From the NCBI GenBank assembly GCA_932294295.1, contig OW028585.1, forward strand, positions 17,858,360 through 17,922,359: a stretch of 64,000 nucleotides of DNA, given 5' to 3'. The notes under the pieces were generated by a model that had not been told where the DNA came from, searched no databases, and saw only the letters and a program-made list of their open reading frames with translations. The first letter of the stretch is position 1, and every line of letters begins with the position of its first letter. The position numbers were made by a program, and so were the translations under genes. This document shows positions 12,101 through 25,360 of the stretch, piece after piece. The stretch is from Alitta virens (Eukaryota; Annelida; Polychaeta; Phyllodocida; Nereididae).

Positions 12101-12158
12101 TAGTATATTTCTTCTCTAGGTCTATTTGTTTTTCCAAGAACGTTTAATTTAATACAAA

Positions 12159-15100
12159 ATGAATCGTCAGTCTGGAACTTTCATCGCCATTTTTCTTCAT
12201 TTTAACATTTTCGTCAGTGGAGAAATCTGTTCCACTGAAATTTGTGAATATGATTTCCACATTGAGCATCACAGAACTATGACCTACAACAATGGAATCT
12301 TAAACACTTTCAACGCCATGTTGAATGGTTCCAAAGTCGTTCTAGAACCTGACTACCATTTGCGCCCTCTACCGACCACGGATGACGTAAAAGATGACGT
12401 CACAACTGCTGATGGAGTCCGTCGAAACATCATAACTGTAAACAAACAGTTCCCCGGGCCTGCCATAGAAGTAATGGAAGGGGCACAGGTAAGCTACACA
12501 ATTTATTTATTTTAGATTACATTGCGTGCATTGTAGGCCTGACATTTGATAATAATTAATAAATAAAATGAATAAATAGAAATATCAAGGAGAAATTTGA
12601 TATTCAAGGAAGTATGTGTGTTGCCAATTAAGCAAGAAATATGACCTTGAAATAAGGAAGAAAGATATTATTTGTTGCAATTTTGCGAGGTTAAGTTATG
12701 GTACATTTTGTATTAGGACCTTATAATTAGTCCTGGATTTATTGATTACATTGGTGATGAGGTGAAAAAAGAAAGAAAGAAGAAAATGCTGTTTTTATTT
12801 AAGTATGCAAAATGTTTGTAGATCAGCATATACCTAAATGAATCCTTTGAGTTATTGTATCAGAATCTCAATCCATAACATATCTTATAATAGCAGAACT
12901 CATAGAGATATAGATACTTAATAAGATTGGTTTTACAAAATATCTTCTGAGCCTTGTGAAGATTGCCGGTGACATCACTGATGTTTGTGTAAATTTAAGC
13001 TGTGGCCAGATCACTGATCTTCACATCCTTGAAAATGGCTTAAAATAACCTAACTATGGCACATTTGTCTTCCTTGAATAAAATGAACTTTGAATGGAGG
13101 ACCATATGTTAAAAGTGCCTGGTTTAATTGTACCAAAGTAATTTTTAAATCTTAACAGTTCCCTCCACAAACATCAATGGATTCATCCATGTTGGTCTGA
13201 TTTCCGGGAAATTGGCATGATTCATATTGGTCTTAGGGGTGAACATTTTATAGCACATTCGGCAATAAATACAAAGACATAAATTTATATGAACTATACT
13301 AATTGATTGTAATATTTTGACATGATAACTTGTCAGTATCTGTTACCTGCAACTAATACCCCTTAGTCTGTACAAAATAGTCCAATTCATTTTTTTTTTG
13401 CATGTCTAGACTACATTAACCAATTCTGATACAGGTCTCTTTTTTAAACAGAGCTTTGCTTGTTCTATACCCAGATAGCATTCCAAATCGTTTCAGTGTT
13501 GGTGCCTACAAATTAGACCTACAACGTAGAAATATCCATTATTCAATCAAATGGAAAGTACACTCAGACATGTTTTCCATGTTACGCATTGTAGTACAAA
13601 ATACAGCCGGGTGGCCATACCACCAATCCTACACTGGCCAGCTCTGCTGAAGGTCCCCGGTTTAATTCGCAGCCCGAGTACTCTTCAGGAGCTGCATCCC
13701 AGCTGCGGGATGTCGGTCGCATGAGACGTTAAGTTAGAGGTGCCTTGCACTCGTTGTCTATGCTGAGGCAAGTAACAGACCCCACCCATGGGGTAACTGC
13801 ATGGGCTTATAACATGGTGTCGACTCAAAGCCTTCTCATCATTACGTCTGCCTCTAAGCCTCTGACAGCTATCACATAAATTACATTTCAGACCCAGTAG
13901 CACTGACATTGAGACAATGAGACAATTTTGGGATAGAAACAAAATTAAGAAGAAATAGGAAGTAAATATCAAGTTGTTTTCATAATTTATTTGATTATTG
14001 TTCATGAAACTTTTTTTCACCCCTTTCTCAGGTTGTAGTACACGTGACCAACCACCTGATGACGCAATCGGTGACCATCCACTGGCATGGGGTTCACCAG
14101 AAGCGCACCCCTTGGATGGATGGGGTGGCCCATGTGTCCCAGTGCCCCATTTTGCCCCGGCAGTCATTCACTTACAGGTTTATAGCGACACCTGTTGGAA
14201 CTCATTGGTACCATGACCACATTGTTGGACAGAGGTAAGGTTAATATATTGACGTTCATGTGGGAACTGCAATTGATATTGGTGTAAATGGAGATATTCC
14301 TTATAAATATGTCAATGTGGAAATTAGTTAATATTGGCATAAATGTGGAAATTCGTGTACTAGTGTTGATATGGGAATTTTAATTGACAGTAGCTAGTCT
14401 TATGTGGAATTCCCAATCGATATATGGTGTCTATGTATATGGAAATTGCAATTAATATCGGTGTTACTTACTCCGTTTGCTACTTGTCATGAAGTTCAAT
14501 TGATTATGGGCATATGCTGTTTAAAGGAAAACAAAGGTGTACTATGCCACTAGGCTGATTGATTATTGTGACAACCCTAATTTTTTATTAGCCAATATTT
14601 CTGATTGATTATTACAATTTGATTATGTTTCCAGGTCTGATGGTCTGATGGGTTTGTTGATTGTCCACAAGAGGCCGCCACCGGTTCCTGAAGTTGGTCT
14701 GATGATCATGGACTGGTTCCACTTCGATTCGACTACTGCGGAAGTGACTAACTTCTACAGTCCACTAGGTGGTGCCGGTGACTACATGCACCCCTATCAG
14801 CATAGAGACTACTCACATGATGGCGTCGAGTTGTCTGCGTTTAAATATGTTTCTGGGTTGATTAATGGTAGAGGGCGATTTGGAGGCAACATGGCGCCTT
14901 TGACGACAACAACAATTACTTCTGGAGAAACAATTCGCTTTCGAGTCGTCAATTCAGGAGCAGAGTTTTATTATGATGTTTCCGTTGACCAGCATAAGCT
15001 TGATGTGGTGGCTCTGGATGGCAACGAGATTGCACCAGTCGAAGTAGACTCCATTATCATAGCACCAGGTGAGAGAGTTGACTTTCAGCTGACAGCCAAT

Positions 15101-16698
15101 CAGAATCCTGGAAATTATTGGCTGCGCAGTCGAAGTTTAAAAGCTGGGGTTACACTGCAAATCCTCCCTGATAACAAGGAACAAGTAATCTTGGCAATTT
15201 TGAACTATGAAGGTGTTCCGAAAGGTGACCCGGCAAGTGCTTCTCGATCATGTACTTCTTCAGCACCTTGCGAAGTTTTCAATTGCCCTTTTGGAGGTTA
15301 TCCGACTTCAATGAACAAGCGATGCATCCAAGTTGATGAAGCTCGATCAGTTTTAAGCCAGGAAGAACTCAACGCTGAATACGGACTCGCTGGACAGGTT
15401 CACGAGACACATTTTCTCAACTTTGGCTTTGCGTATGGAGCTGGTATCAACAGCGTCATCTTCGCTGAGCCTCGTATTCCATTCTTTGATCAAAGTTACA
15501 AAAGAGGTATTGAATCGTGCGATACGGAACAGTGCCGTAGAACAGACATTGGTTGTCGGTGCACCCAAAATTTAGTCATACCTTTCAATAAAACTATTCA
15601 ATTTGTCTTTTCCAACTACATCCCAGTTGGTGAGGGTCAATTCCCTCTCATTGGTCATCATAGTATTCACATGCATGGTCACAGTTTTGCGGTACTCAAG
15701 ACTGGATTCCCTTCATACAACACTACGACAGGAAGAGTCATCTCCGCTAACCCTTCTGTGCACTGTGACAATGTCTTCTGCCGTCAACCCAGATGGAGTG
15801 GACAGGCACCGGAACTAAACACCAACAAACCTCCAGTCCGAGATACGGTCAACGTCCCGGCTCGCGGATACACCGTCATCCAGTTTCGCAGCACCAATCC
15901 CGGACACTGGCTGCTCCATTGTCATATGGAAAATCACGCCATCGGAGGAATGTCGTTAGTCATTACAGAAGCACCGGAGAGAATTCCTGCTGCTCCGCAA
16001 GACTTCCCTGGTTGTGCTCCTTTCGAATGGTCTGAGAAGCAGTTTTCCGATTACTTGAATGGTGACTATGGTCAAACAACGGTAGAGCCATCAGATTCAT
16101 CGACTTCTGGTCCAACAACTGTCCCCGATGGTAGAGATGATCTTTACTTCTCTGGTGGGTACATCTTTGATTAGATGTTAATAGTTTGTATGCCTAGGTG
16201 GATGGGATATTTATATATAACTTCCAAAATCAGAAAACAAAATATTTTAGTTTAATTTAGTACATATTAGGTAAATGTACAGTAAACCTTGACTTAATCA
16301 AATGTGTTAGTCCAGATCTTTGCAAAACTCATGCCAAAGTTATTTGTTCTATTCATTAAGTGTAGCGAAAGTCAAAAATTTGCCATATCCGGTAGAATTC
16401 GACTTAAGCAAATTTAACTGTTTAAACAGACTGCGGCTTTGAAATAAGTCTTGAAAGCTGCAAATTTGTCCAACGTGGCCATCCCTTAATAAGTAATCTG
16501 TTTAATTAACCCTTTCTGCTGCTTTTAATGATGTCTATATCCCTTTATATTTTGTTTTCAGGAGACTCCGTGATTTTAACGACAAAACTGTTCATCGCAT
16601 TGATTTTTGGCTCGATTGGTTTTGGATTTTGTCTTATGTTCATACCTTTCGTCATCATGATATGTCGAAGATGCAACTCGGAACCAAAGATGGCTTAA
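12159..16698 (+). CDS. Laccase-like multicopper oxidase, membrane anchored
   Basis: Exons are 12159-12488, 14032-14234, 14635-16154 and 16562-16698 (phases 0, 2, 1; all GT-AG), giving 729 residues. Such enzymes oxidise phenols or metal ions and reduce O2 to water at four coppers. The signal-like hydrophobic stretch is about residues 7-20. Copper motifs seen are HWHG (127-130), HWYHDH (168-173), HxxxHMHGH (519-527) and HCHMENHAIGGM (606-617), with C607 as the type 1 ligand and M617 as the likely axial ligand. These match the four signature regions in order, so the enzyme is probably active. The second motif has HDH, where many laccases have HSH. After a Ser/Thr-rich linker, the last exon encodes a membrane helix (about 693-719) and a short RRCNSEPKMA tail, giving type I topology with the catalytic domain outside. 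The first ATG of the signal sequence is taken as start. The substrate cannot be told. Confidence 0.92.
12489..14031 (+). other. Oxidase intron 1, with SINE 2 and a solo TIR end
   Basis: GT at 12489 and AG at 14031. It contains a single CCCAGATAGC-family end at 13470 and a SINE family 2 copy at 13631-13865. Nothing else was recognised. Confidence 0.85.
13631..13865 (+). mobile_element. SINE family 2 copy in oxidase intron 1
   Basis: It shares 'actggccag.tctgctgaag', a weak B box (GGTTTAATTCGC), 'gtctatgctgaggcaagtaa' and 'atggggtaa' with the copies at 4911 and 17631. Confidence 0.65.
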
Positions 16699-16970
16699 AT
16701 GATGTTCTTTTGAGATCATTAGTATTTTTTGCAATTTTGATTATTTGGTATAATACCTTCGTGGTATATGGACTCTTGCGTAAATTGCACTGAACGAGAT
16801 ACTGAAAAGCAACTGCTGTGTAACCTGGGTATTCTGCCAATTATAGAATGCTCTGTGAAAATTAACACCTGATTGTTAAATTTGAAATCAAAACTAATCT
16901 CAGGTTTTGTATTGAATTGTACAATTTGTTATAGCATTGCATATATTATATTACTATGATGCAGATGATA

Positions 16971-17120
16971 CCTGGCCAAATGTGCCACGTGCGTTTTCCA
17001 TGAGAAGGATAACGCATGGAAAACGTATGGTTTTTAGCTAATTATAATGAGGCAAAAACCGTGCGTTTTCCATGCGTTTATCCAAACGCATGGAAAACGC
17101 ACGTGGCACATTTGGCCATG
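16971..17120. mobile_element. Foldback MITE, TA-flanked
   Basis: 150-bp palindrome starting CCTGGCCAAATGTGCCACGT and ending with the inverse (ACGTGGCACATTTGGCCATG). TA flanks it at 16969-16970 and 17121-17122. It is the cleanest member of the family also found at 1639 and 7572, and sits just downstream of the oxidase stop codon. Confidence 0.85.
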
Positions 17121-17193
17121 TATATTTATGTGGTGGCAGCGATATTGATCTTATACTATCTATGAAAGTGTAATCAGTTGAATTTGTTTTGCA

Positions 17194-17199
17194 ATTAAA
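17194..17199 (+). terminator. Candidate poly(A) signal ATTAAA for the oxidase
   Basis: ATTAAA lies about 500 bp after the stop codon. No AATAAA occurs nearer, and a MITE (16971-17120) lies between. This is a weak assignment. Confidence 0.25.
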
Positions 17200-17309
17200 T
17201 TATATTGTTTTCCAAAATGTATTTTTTATCGTTTCTCTTCTCATTGCAAAGATGTTACAATATCCCTTGGGCCCTTGGCGTGTAGTGGCCATTAAGTGTA
17301 AATCTTCAG

Positions 17310-17515
17310 CTGAGTGGCCTAGTGGTTAAGGAATCTGCCAATAGAGTATTTTCACTGAGCAGCCCTGAATTCAGCAGGACATAAGTCTTTCCTCTCCTCT
17401 TATTACTCATTTTGCTTTTCAGACATAGTCGGTCATACCTTAATGACTCCATAAATATAATTTTCCTTGGAAAAATAACAGGAATCAACTAAATGATAAG
17501 ATGTCAAATAAACAT
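17310..17515 (+). repeat. Dispersed repeat D4 with tRNA-like head
   Basis: It begins with 'gagtggcctagtggttaag', a good A-box-like sequence. It continues with a block repeated at 19410-19575 ('cactgagcagccctgaattc', 'gcttttcagacatag'). Probably a SINE; no B box is obvious. Confidence 0.5.
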
Positions 17516-17630
17516 TAAAATGCACTAAAAATACTGCTGCTAGGATGCACTGTGCTTCAGCCAATCAGTATTCTGTAATAGCCACCTGGTGGAAAAACAG
17601 AGAACCTTCCGTGAAAATCCACTATTTTAC

Positions 17631-17880
17631 ACTGGCCAGATCTGCTGAAGTTCTTTGGTTCGATTCCCGGCCAGGGCACTCTTTCTTCACCAGTTGCATC
17701 TCAGTTATGTCAATAATATTGCATGAGACATTAAACATTGTAAAATAAGCAGTGCCTTGTTCTCGGTGTCTATGCTGAGGCAAGTAAAATACCCCACAAA
17801 TGGGGTAAATGTGTACCATGGTGTGGACTCTTCAGTCTTATCATCTCATAGTTACGTCTGGCAGCTGGTCATAGAAGCTG
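17631..17880 (+). mobile_element. SINE family 2, best copy
   Basis: It carries a canonical-looking B box GGTTCGATTCC, then 'gtgtctatgctgaggcaag', 'ggggtaaatgtgtac' and 'gtgtggactc'. It abuts the right end of dispersed repeat D1 (17519-17625). An ATACA/ATGCA pentamer run follows (about 17900-17943). Confidence 0.7.
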
Positions 17881-18004
17881 CCTAGGCTTCCCAAATTTTG
17901 ATACAATACAATACAATACAATGCAATACAATGCAATACAATAGATGGCATGCATATAATAAATCAATAGTCTGTGATAGAACTTCTCAGTCTCGGAGTG
18001 CCAG

Positions 18005-18212
18005 TTAGATAGACAGAGATATATAGATATATAGATAAATTGAAAGATAGATATATAGATAGATAGATAAATAGATACATTGACAGATAGATAGATATAT
18101 AAATATATAGATAGATAAATTGAAAGATAGATAGATAGATTGATATATAGATAGATACATTGACAGATAGATAGAAAGATAGGTAGATAGATAGATAGAT
18201 TGGTAGACTACT
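18005..18212 (+). repeat. GATA microsatellite
   Basis: GATA tetramer array with variants GATACATT, GACA and GAAA at near-regular spacing. Confidence 0.95.
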
Positions 18213-18225
18213 GAATAATGATGTT

Positions 18226-18345
18226 GGTGCTGTGGGTCTAGTGGATGAGGTGTTACACTGGTATGTGCAACGTCAAGGTTGTAGGTTAAAACCCAGCCAT
18301 AGTGTGAAGGAATGGAGCAGACCCTCCTGAAACTAATGCTTCACC
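18226..18345 (+). mobile_element. SINE family 3, forward copy
   Basis: A-box-like 'gggtctagtggatgagg' and B-box-like 'aggttaaaaccc' are about 35 bp apart, as in tRNA-derived SINE heads. The tail 'gagcagaccctcctgaaac' is shared with the minus-strand copy at 1490-1625. Confidence 0.55.
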
Positions 18346-20050
18346 CGGGTGCAAATGGCTACCTGGCAAATGATGTTATTGCGCTTAACCTCAGCATGTA
18401 AATCTGTGTAACGGGTTTTGTACCAATCACCAGTGAAATTGAGCATTATGTACGCCGTTGTACAAATCCTCATGTGCAACGACTGACTGTTGTACACGAG
18501 CCACACTGCACTGGGATTGGTTGACAACCAGAAAGAGGCGGGGCCTAAAGCAACGTCTCATAGATACAACGAATGCATGGCATTTTTCACGATCTGAATT
18601 ATTTGTACATCATTTTTTTTAAATTCAAACATTTTCTGAAAGCTAAGATCGCCATCAATCTGGTTGTGGCATTAATAGTTTAGATGAATTGTAGACGGAG
18701 CATTATTTCTCCAGCGAATAGTAATGGGTAAACAGAATAACTGAACAGTAAAAATACTTATTTACATTTGGGTGGGATTCAGTGTTACAAAGCAATTACA
18801 CAATGTTTACATTGTGAGACATGAGATACGTACACCCAAAATGTCTGTTACCAGTATAATATACTAGCCAGGGAGTTGAGAAAGGCTCATTCTTGAACTG
18901 GTCAGCCAAGGGTGTAATTGTAAAGTCGGTTGAGTTAGTAATTATAAAATTATTTGAGGCTATTAGTGCTGCCTGCTACTACTATAGTGAGTGATAGCAT
19001 GCTTAATTTACATATGAATCCCAGTTGTTGAGAAAGGCTAAGCAAGAACAGGTCCATCACAAATGCTGCAATTCAGGACCTATAGAGATTATGCTCCAGA
19101 AATACTTTAAAACTGTCTCCTACAGTGTAACTACATAAAGTTTAAAAATTAGTTTAATAGCCAATTTTCTGCTTGAATGCAACTGGCATAGTCTAATACA
19201 AGAAACGCCATTTTATGGTAAGCTTAAAATTTGTAATTATACAGTTAATAGAATTTCCATTTAAACTACAAATTGAGTTTCTCTTAGTTCTCCTATTTCT
19301 AAATAGTTGTTGCGATTCATGTTCTGCGTTAATTGAGTCGAAAATTACTTGAAATAACTTCATAAGTTCCATCTAGCTGCTTGCATGCAAGTTGTAGTCC
19401 TGGACAATTGAGTCTTTTCACTGAGCAGCCCTGAATTCAGCAGGACATAAGACTTTCTTCTCTTCTTATTACTCGTTTTGCTTTTCAGACATAGAAGATC
19501 ATAACTACCTGATTCCATTAATATAATTTTCTCAGGGAAATAACAGAAATCAACTGAACGATGAGATGTCTAATATACACTGTATGTATGTATAATTTAT
19601 TTAAAGTCGTTTTCGATCTAAAATGTCAAGTAAATGACATTTTTAAGCTTACGCTTCTGTACGACTACAGTAACAATAAAATTAAAATCGATGAAATCGA
19701 GGTAGAAATATAGTACAATAATAATAATAATACATGTATCATAATAGTACAAATGACAAAGAAAAAAGTGTCCATCTTGAATGTGCAAAGTATTGTCCAG
19801 AGTAGTTTGACTGGCAGCAGGCACTGACCAGTCTCATCGCATGTGATAGCCTTTGATGTCTTTCTGAGTCAGCAAATGAAGGACTTTATAGCTAGCAACT
19901 TTGCGCTGACCTAGCTAGTGTCTTTCAGTTTATATGCTGCAATATCGGCATGTAATATAGGAGGCACTTCAGTCATAGCTTTTCAGTACAGACATAGTAT
20001 CAGCCTGGCGGCAATTTACCCGATTACAGTGCACTCACAACTGTTGTAGA
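18346..20050. other. Intergenic, no gene; holds repeat D4 copy 2
   Basis: A second copy of the 17.3-kb repeat lies at 19410-19575. Phrases around 18860-19100 ('gttgagaaaggct') recur near 31185 in the PDZ-gene intron, indicating another dispersed family. No coding evidence. Confidence 0.45.
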
Positions 20051-20187
20051 CTTATTGTATATTTTCTAAATATTATATACCTATTGTATATTTTCTAAAT
20101 ATTATATACCTATTGTGTATTTTCTAAATATTATATACCTATTGTGTATTTTCTAAATATTATATACCTATTGTATATTTTCTACTA
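20051..20187 (+). repeat. 29-bp tandem repeat, about 4.7 units
   Basis: The unit reads ctattgtatattttctaaat and continues to tatatac, with a single A/G change separating two unit types. Confidence 0.95.
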
Positions 20188-20573
20188 CACATTGGAAAAA
20201 CCACTTCGATATTTCTGATTTAAAATACTGCTGCTAGAATGCACTTTACTTCAGCCAATCACAGCAAAGGGCGGGAACTTTTTCAGCCAATAGAATTGCA
20301 GTATTCTGTAATAGCCACCTGGTGAAAATATAGAGAACCTTCCGTGAAAATCCACTATTCAGAAACATAGTAAAATCTTCGAGAGAATATACAATGTATA
20401 CAGTCGGGTCCAAAATATTTACATAGTAAATTTGAGCAGAATACAGGTCATGTCCAATTTCATGATATAAATAAATTATTGTTACATTACAATAACCATT
20501 ACTTTAAAACCATTTTCTTGTATTACTAATCTATTATCAAAGATTTTAGTAACCATTTTCAATTATGACATCT

Positions 20574-20975
20574 CAGATAGATAGATAGATAGATATATAG
20601 ATGGATCGGTAGATAGATAGTTAGATAGATCGGTAGATAGATAGATAGGTAGATAGATAGATAGATAGTTAGATAGATCGGTAGATAGATAGGTAGATAG
20701 ATAGATAGATAGTTAAATAGATTGGTAGATAGATAGATAGATAGATAGGTAGATAGGTAGATAGATAGATAGATAGATAGGTAGATAGATAGATAGACGG
20801 ATAGATGGATAGACAGATAGATAGATGGATGGATGGATGGATGGATAGATAGATAGATAGATAGACGGATAGATGGATAGATAGATAAATAGACGGATAG
20901 ATGGCTAGATAGACATCACAGCCAGACAGCTAGACAGACAGATAGACAGACAGACAGATAGATAGATAGATAGTT
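20574..20975 (+). repeat. GATA microsatellite, about 400 bp
   Basis: GATA array with internal higher-order structure (GATCGGTAGATA, GGTAGATA, GGATGGAT and GACAGACA subblocks). Confidence 0.95.
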
Positions 20976-22930
20976 GGGTCATGCTGTTAATAAATAACTG
21001 CGATGGTCTCAATAGCAAAGTTCTAATAAAGTCCAAGGAATAAAGTATAGGAAGTTGCAAGTTTCTGTTTATGCCAAAACTGTATCTTTTACAGCAATCT
21101 TCCTAAAGATAGTAATCATGATATAGTTAATATTGGGGTGGTCGCAGAGCGGGGTTCCAACTGTATATAGAATTGGGTTCTGTGGTCTTTTTTGAAATAG
21201 TGGGTTTCAAACACGGCATGTAGATTGAGTGCGCCGAAATCACTGAAGCATGACAGCCCAAATAGAAGCAGTCCATTTCGTCCGTGTGCAGGGATATATT
21301 TACATGCTCCTTCAGCTTAACTTGATGCATATTACCATGTAACTCATTCTACATGCTAGGATTTATACTTAAGAAGCCAAAACTGTGCGATTATTTTAAT
21401 GCTTTTAGCTGAGCATAGGAATTGATGCTTTTAAAATACAGCATATAAGTGTAGGCATCGTGGTAATTGCACTACTACCACTATATCTATATATATATGC
21501 CATAGTTATTCTGTTCTGTCTACCATGACTAGCTGAGGTGTACTATAGATGTCTTGACACAACTCTACATTCTTACTATTTTACGTGAAGTACATTACCA
21601 AAGGCTTGAATGGGATTCTGTTGAAAAGGTAAGCAGTTTTACATTACCTTTGATGATATATATAGTATTTTATTTGTAGTTTCAACGTTAAAACTACCTC
21701 TCTATTAACGCAAATTTTGGTACCAGTGATATTTAACCTATTTATTAAGACCACCTCACTATTAGGACCTGTAAATGTTTCAGTAAAGATAGTTTTAATT
21801 ATTAAGTATAATATTTAGTTGGTCAAATATTACTTATTTAAAGTAAAATTCCAATATAACCTGCCAATATACCTTTTTGTACAAATATATTTATCCTGTA
21901 TAGTTTTAACTTAAATCACAAATGCTTGCCTCCTTAATTTAAGAATCTATACTAATATAGCACACTTTAAATCGCAGTCTTTAAATATATTATTTACTCT
22001 ACAATTTCTTTATATTTAGCAATCTGTTGGGATATCATGCTTATTCTATTCTATATAGGCCTATTTCAAAGTTACAATTACATTATTTAAACACTTATAC
22101 AATATTTTAAAGCCTTCTACAAAATGTTTTTGACTAAACGGATATAATATATATATATGCATTTTAAACTTCCATAAAGTAACAAATTTTGCTTAAAATT
22201 AGCATTTTCGTGTAATCCATATAATCTATATAAGCACCAATTTTTTGTAAATAAATGTTATAACTTGTACTATATATTATAGATATATATATATTCTTAA
22301 TACTCCGATATTTTAGTAACCAGCTAGCTAGCACCTATAATATACCCTACTGAAATAAATACCTGGGTAATTATTTTAGCACTGGGGTGCACTGATTACA
22401 TAATATTAGGCAACAGTATGTCACCTTTGAAGTGGGGTCGACACAGCACTTAAATTTGGACAGCATTGGAGTTCATTGCTTGACACGGTCAAATGTGCTT
22501 TTTAGCATATACACTGTTTTTATAGTTTTTGGCCCAAAACTTCTGTTTTTGACACCTTTTTAGAAAAAGAAAATGGCCAATTTACGATTATAGCAATATT
22601 TCGACAACAGTTAAGTTAACGAGTTAAGCAAATGTTGTGGTAGGCCCATATGAAATGAATACTGAATAAGCAATTAAGTAAATGACTATTTAAGGAACAA
22701 TGAATAGATAAATAATGAAAACGAATGAATAAATATATAAATGACATTTATATTAGTGAATAAACCGATAGACGAATGAATAAAAACATATCGTTTAGTA
22801 AGTAAAATTAATAAAACGAATGTAAATAAATAAATTAATCTATAAGTAACTGAAGCAACAAATGATATAAATGAATAAAATAAATTAATAAGAAGAAAAA
22901 AAAAATTAAGAAAAGTAGAAATAAATAAAT
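20976..22930. other. Intergenic, AT-rich; no gene seen
   Basis: Only short frames occur. A phrase 'taagaccacctcactattaggac' at 21747 is the first instance of the motif that builds the 17-bp minisatellite at 23720. Confidence 0.5.
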
Positions 22931-23196
22931 AAATGACAGATAGATAGACAGACAGATATATAGATATACCGGTAGATATTAGATAGATTAGATAGATTAG
23001 ATAGATGAATAGATAGACAGGTAGATATTAGATAAATTAGATAGATAGATGGATGGAGAGATAGATAGATAGATAGATAGAGAGATAGATAGATGGATAG
23101 ATAGATTGATAGATATATATATATATATATATAGATAGATAGATAGATAGATAGGTAGCTAGCTAGCTAGATAGTTAGATAGATAGATAGATAGAA
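22931..23196 (+). repeat. GATA microsatellite with TA core
   Basis: GATA/GATTA arrays with a (TA) run near 23115-23132 and a short GCTA run near 23157-23170. Confidence 0.95.
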
Positions 23197-23719
23197 TTCC
23201 AAGGAATTTAAAACATGTCACTTCATACATGCTCTACCCAATTTACAATGCATTTGTGAAATTTGATAACTCGAATGCTTCATATGTAAATTTCAATGGT
23301 GTAGTTTTACTTTACAATTTCCATTCTTGTCCCATACAAAATTTACAAGTTGTTTAAGTTCTTGCTTATATTGATATTTAACTAAATAAATAAATAAAAG
23401 AAATATAGCGTAGACCATCTCTATTAAGACCACCTCACTATTAGGACAACCTCACCATTAAGACATTGTTACATACGAAACTATATTCTTAACATTGTAT
23501 TTTACCTCATTATTAAGACCATCTCACCATTAAAACCAGTAATATTTTGTATTAAGAATTGTTTTTAAAATTTTGAGGATCTCAAGAAAATTTCGCAAGA
23601 ATTACAAAATCTCCTAATATAGGTGACTAAAACCCAAAAGTAGGCCTACTGTTCAAAGTTTTAATATGTAATTAAAAAAAACATCGCCATTAAGACCACC
23701 CTTGGCGCATAATTAAAGT

Positions 23720-23880
23720 GTCTTAATAGTGAGGGGGTCTTAATAGTGAGGTGATCTTAATAGTGAGCTGGTCTTAATAGTGAGGTGATCTTGATAGTGA
23801 GGTGGTCTTAATAGTGAGGTGGTCTTAATAGTGAGGTGGTCTTAATAGTGAGGTGGTCTTAATCGCGAGGTGGTCTTAGA
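23720..23880 (+). repeat. 17-bp minisatellite GTCTTAATAGTGAGGTG, about 9.5 units
   Basis: Head-to-tail units with few substitutions. Single or paired copies of the same word, in either orientation, recur between 21.7 and 27.6 kb (see findings). Confidence 0.95.
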
Positions 23881-25140
23881 ATAGGGTTCCATATTGTTAT
23901 GTTCCATAATATGGTTCTTTAAAAGCAATTAAACGTTTTTGTATTTAATATCTAGAATAATTGGAGCTGATTCACAGTAAATATGCATTTTGAAGTCAAA
24001 AGTAAACTCCAAAATGACTCTTGCATTCTTAATTTAATTAATGTTGACTTTTAAGGTTAAGTTAATATTGACATTAAAGCTAAATTGATATTGAAATCAA
24101 ACATCAGTGAAATGGCTTGTAATTAGTCCGACTGTATTATTGTTGTATTTTTTGGAGGAAAAAATTAAATGATAAAAAATCCATTCATATTATAAGTGAA
24201 ATTAATTCAGCAATGGACAGAACAGTAGATTATATTATTGTATATTATAATGATATGAGATTATCAATATTTAAGGATCATAGTTCTATTAAGGGTAGAC
24301 TAGATTGTTTACAATGGTGCTGTACTTAAAGCCTCTGTTTAATATTTTCATAATTTCTTATATTATTATTTTTAAATAGTTTGGAAGTAATTTTTGAGAC
24401 CATTTCATCTGTTTCAATTCAAATGAAAATGATTTTATATTGACTTAGTACAGTAGAAACCCGCCCAATCAAAGTTCACGTCACTATTAAGACAAGTAAT
24501 TGTGGTATAAATGTTTAATGAAAAACTTTAAAGGTTTGTTTTTTCTCTCAAAGTTATAAATATTTCAATTTGAAGTTAACAGCTTAAAACTATTAATAGG
24601 TCTAAAGTTCCTTTTTTATGCGCTTGGTCTTGTAGGGGTGCTAAAAAAAATTCCACTCTCCCCATATTTGTGGTGATTCTTATTTGAATTTCATATATTA
24701 CAAAAAAAAAAGAGAAAAACCCCCAAAAGTATTCCAAGTATTTTAAGGGGTGCAGGGCAGATCTTATATGCCCCTTATCTCCACATAGTAAAAGGACACT
24801 AAATTTATACCCCTTCTGAACACTACCTCACTATTAAGACCACGTTCTTATTGAAAACACAATGTTTACTCAAATATCTATTTTCATTTCTTTTATTTCT
24901 GTGATAAATGAATATCATATTGATATTGAGGACATTATTACGAATTTGTAATGATAGTAGGCCTAAATTATTTTCCTTGATAGTTTTTTTTTCTATTTAT
25001 GATTGATGAAATTATATACACTAGCATTTATTCATATTTTTTATGGCAGCTATAACAGTATTCATAATTATATTGTAAATACCTTAATGTTATGATATGG
25101 CCAATATATTAATAATTTACTTATTTACTATTTACTAACT
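23881..25140. other. Intergenic, no gene seen
   Basis: AT-rich, with isolated copies of the 'cactattaagac' phrase near 24483 and 24830. Confidence 0.5.
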
Positions 25141-25141
25141 T

Positions 25142-25360
25142 AAGTGACTTACTTAAGTTACTTACTTGCTTGCTTGCTTACTTACTTGCTTGCTTACTTT
25201 CTTACTTGCCTTCTTGCTTACTTGCTTGCATACGTACTTACATAGTTGCTTACTTGCTTGCTTACATACTTGCGTACTTACTTACTTTCTTGCTTACTTA
25301 CTTACTTGCTTGCTTACTTACTTACTTACTTACTAACTTACCTACTTACTTACTTTCTTT
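25142..25360 (+). repeat. CTTA/CTTG microsatellite
   Basis: Alternating CTTACTTA and CTTGCTTG tetramers. The Leu-rich open frame across it is a by-product of the repeat. Confidence 0.95.
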
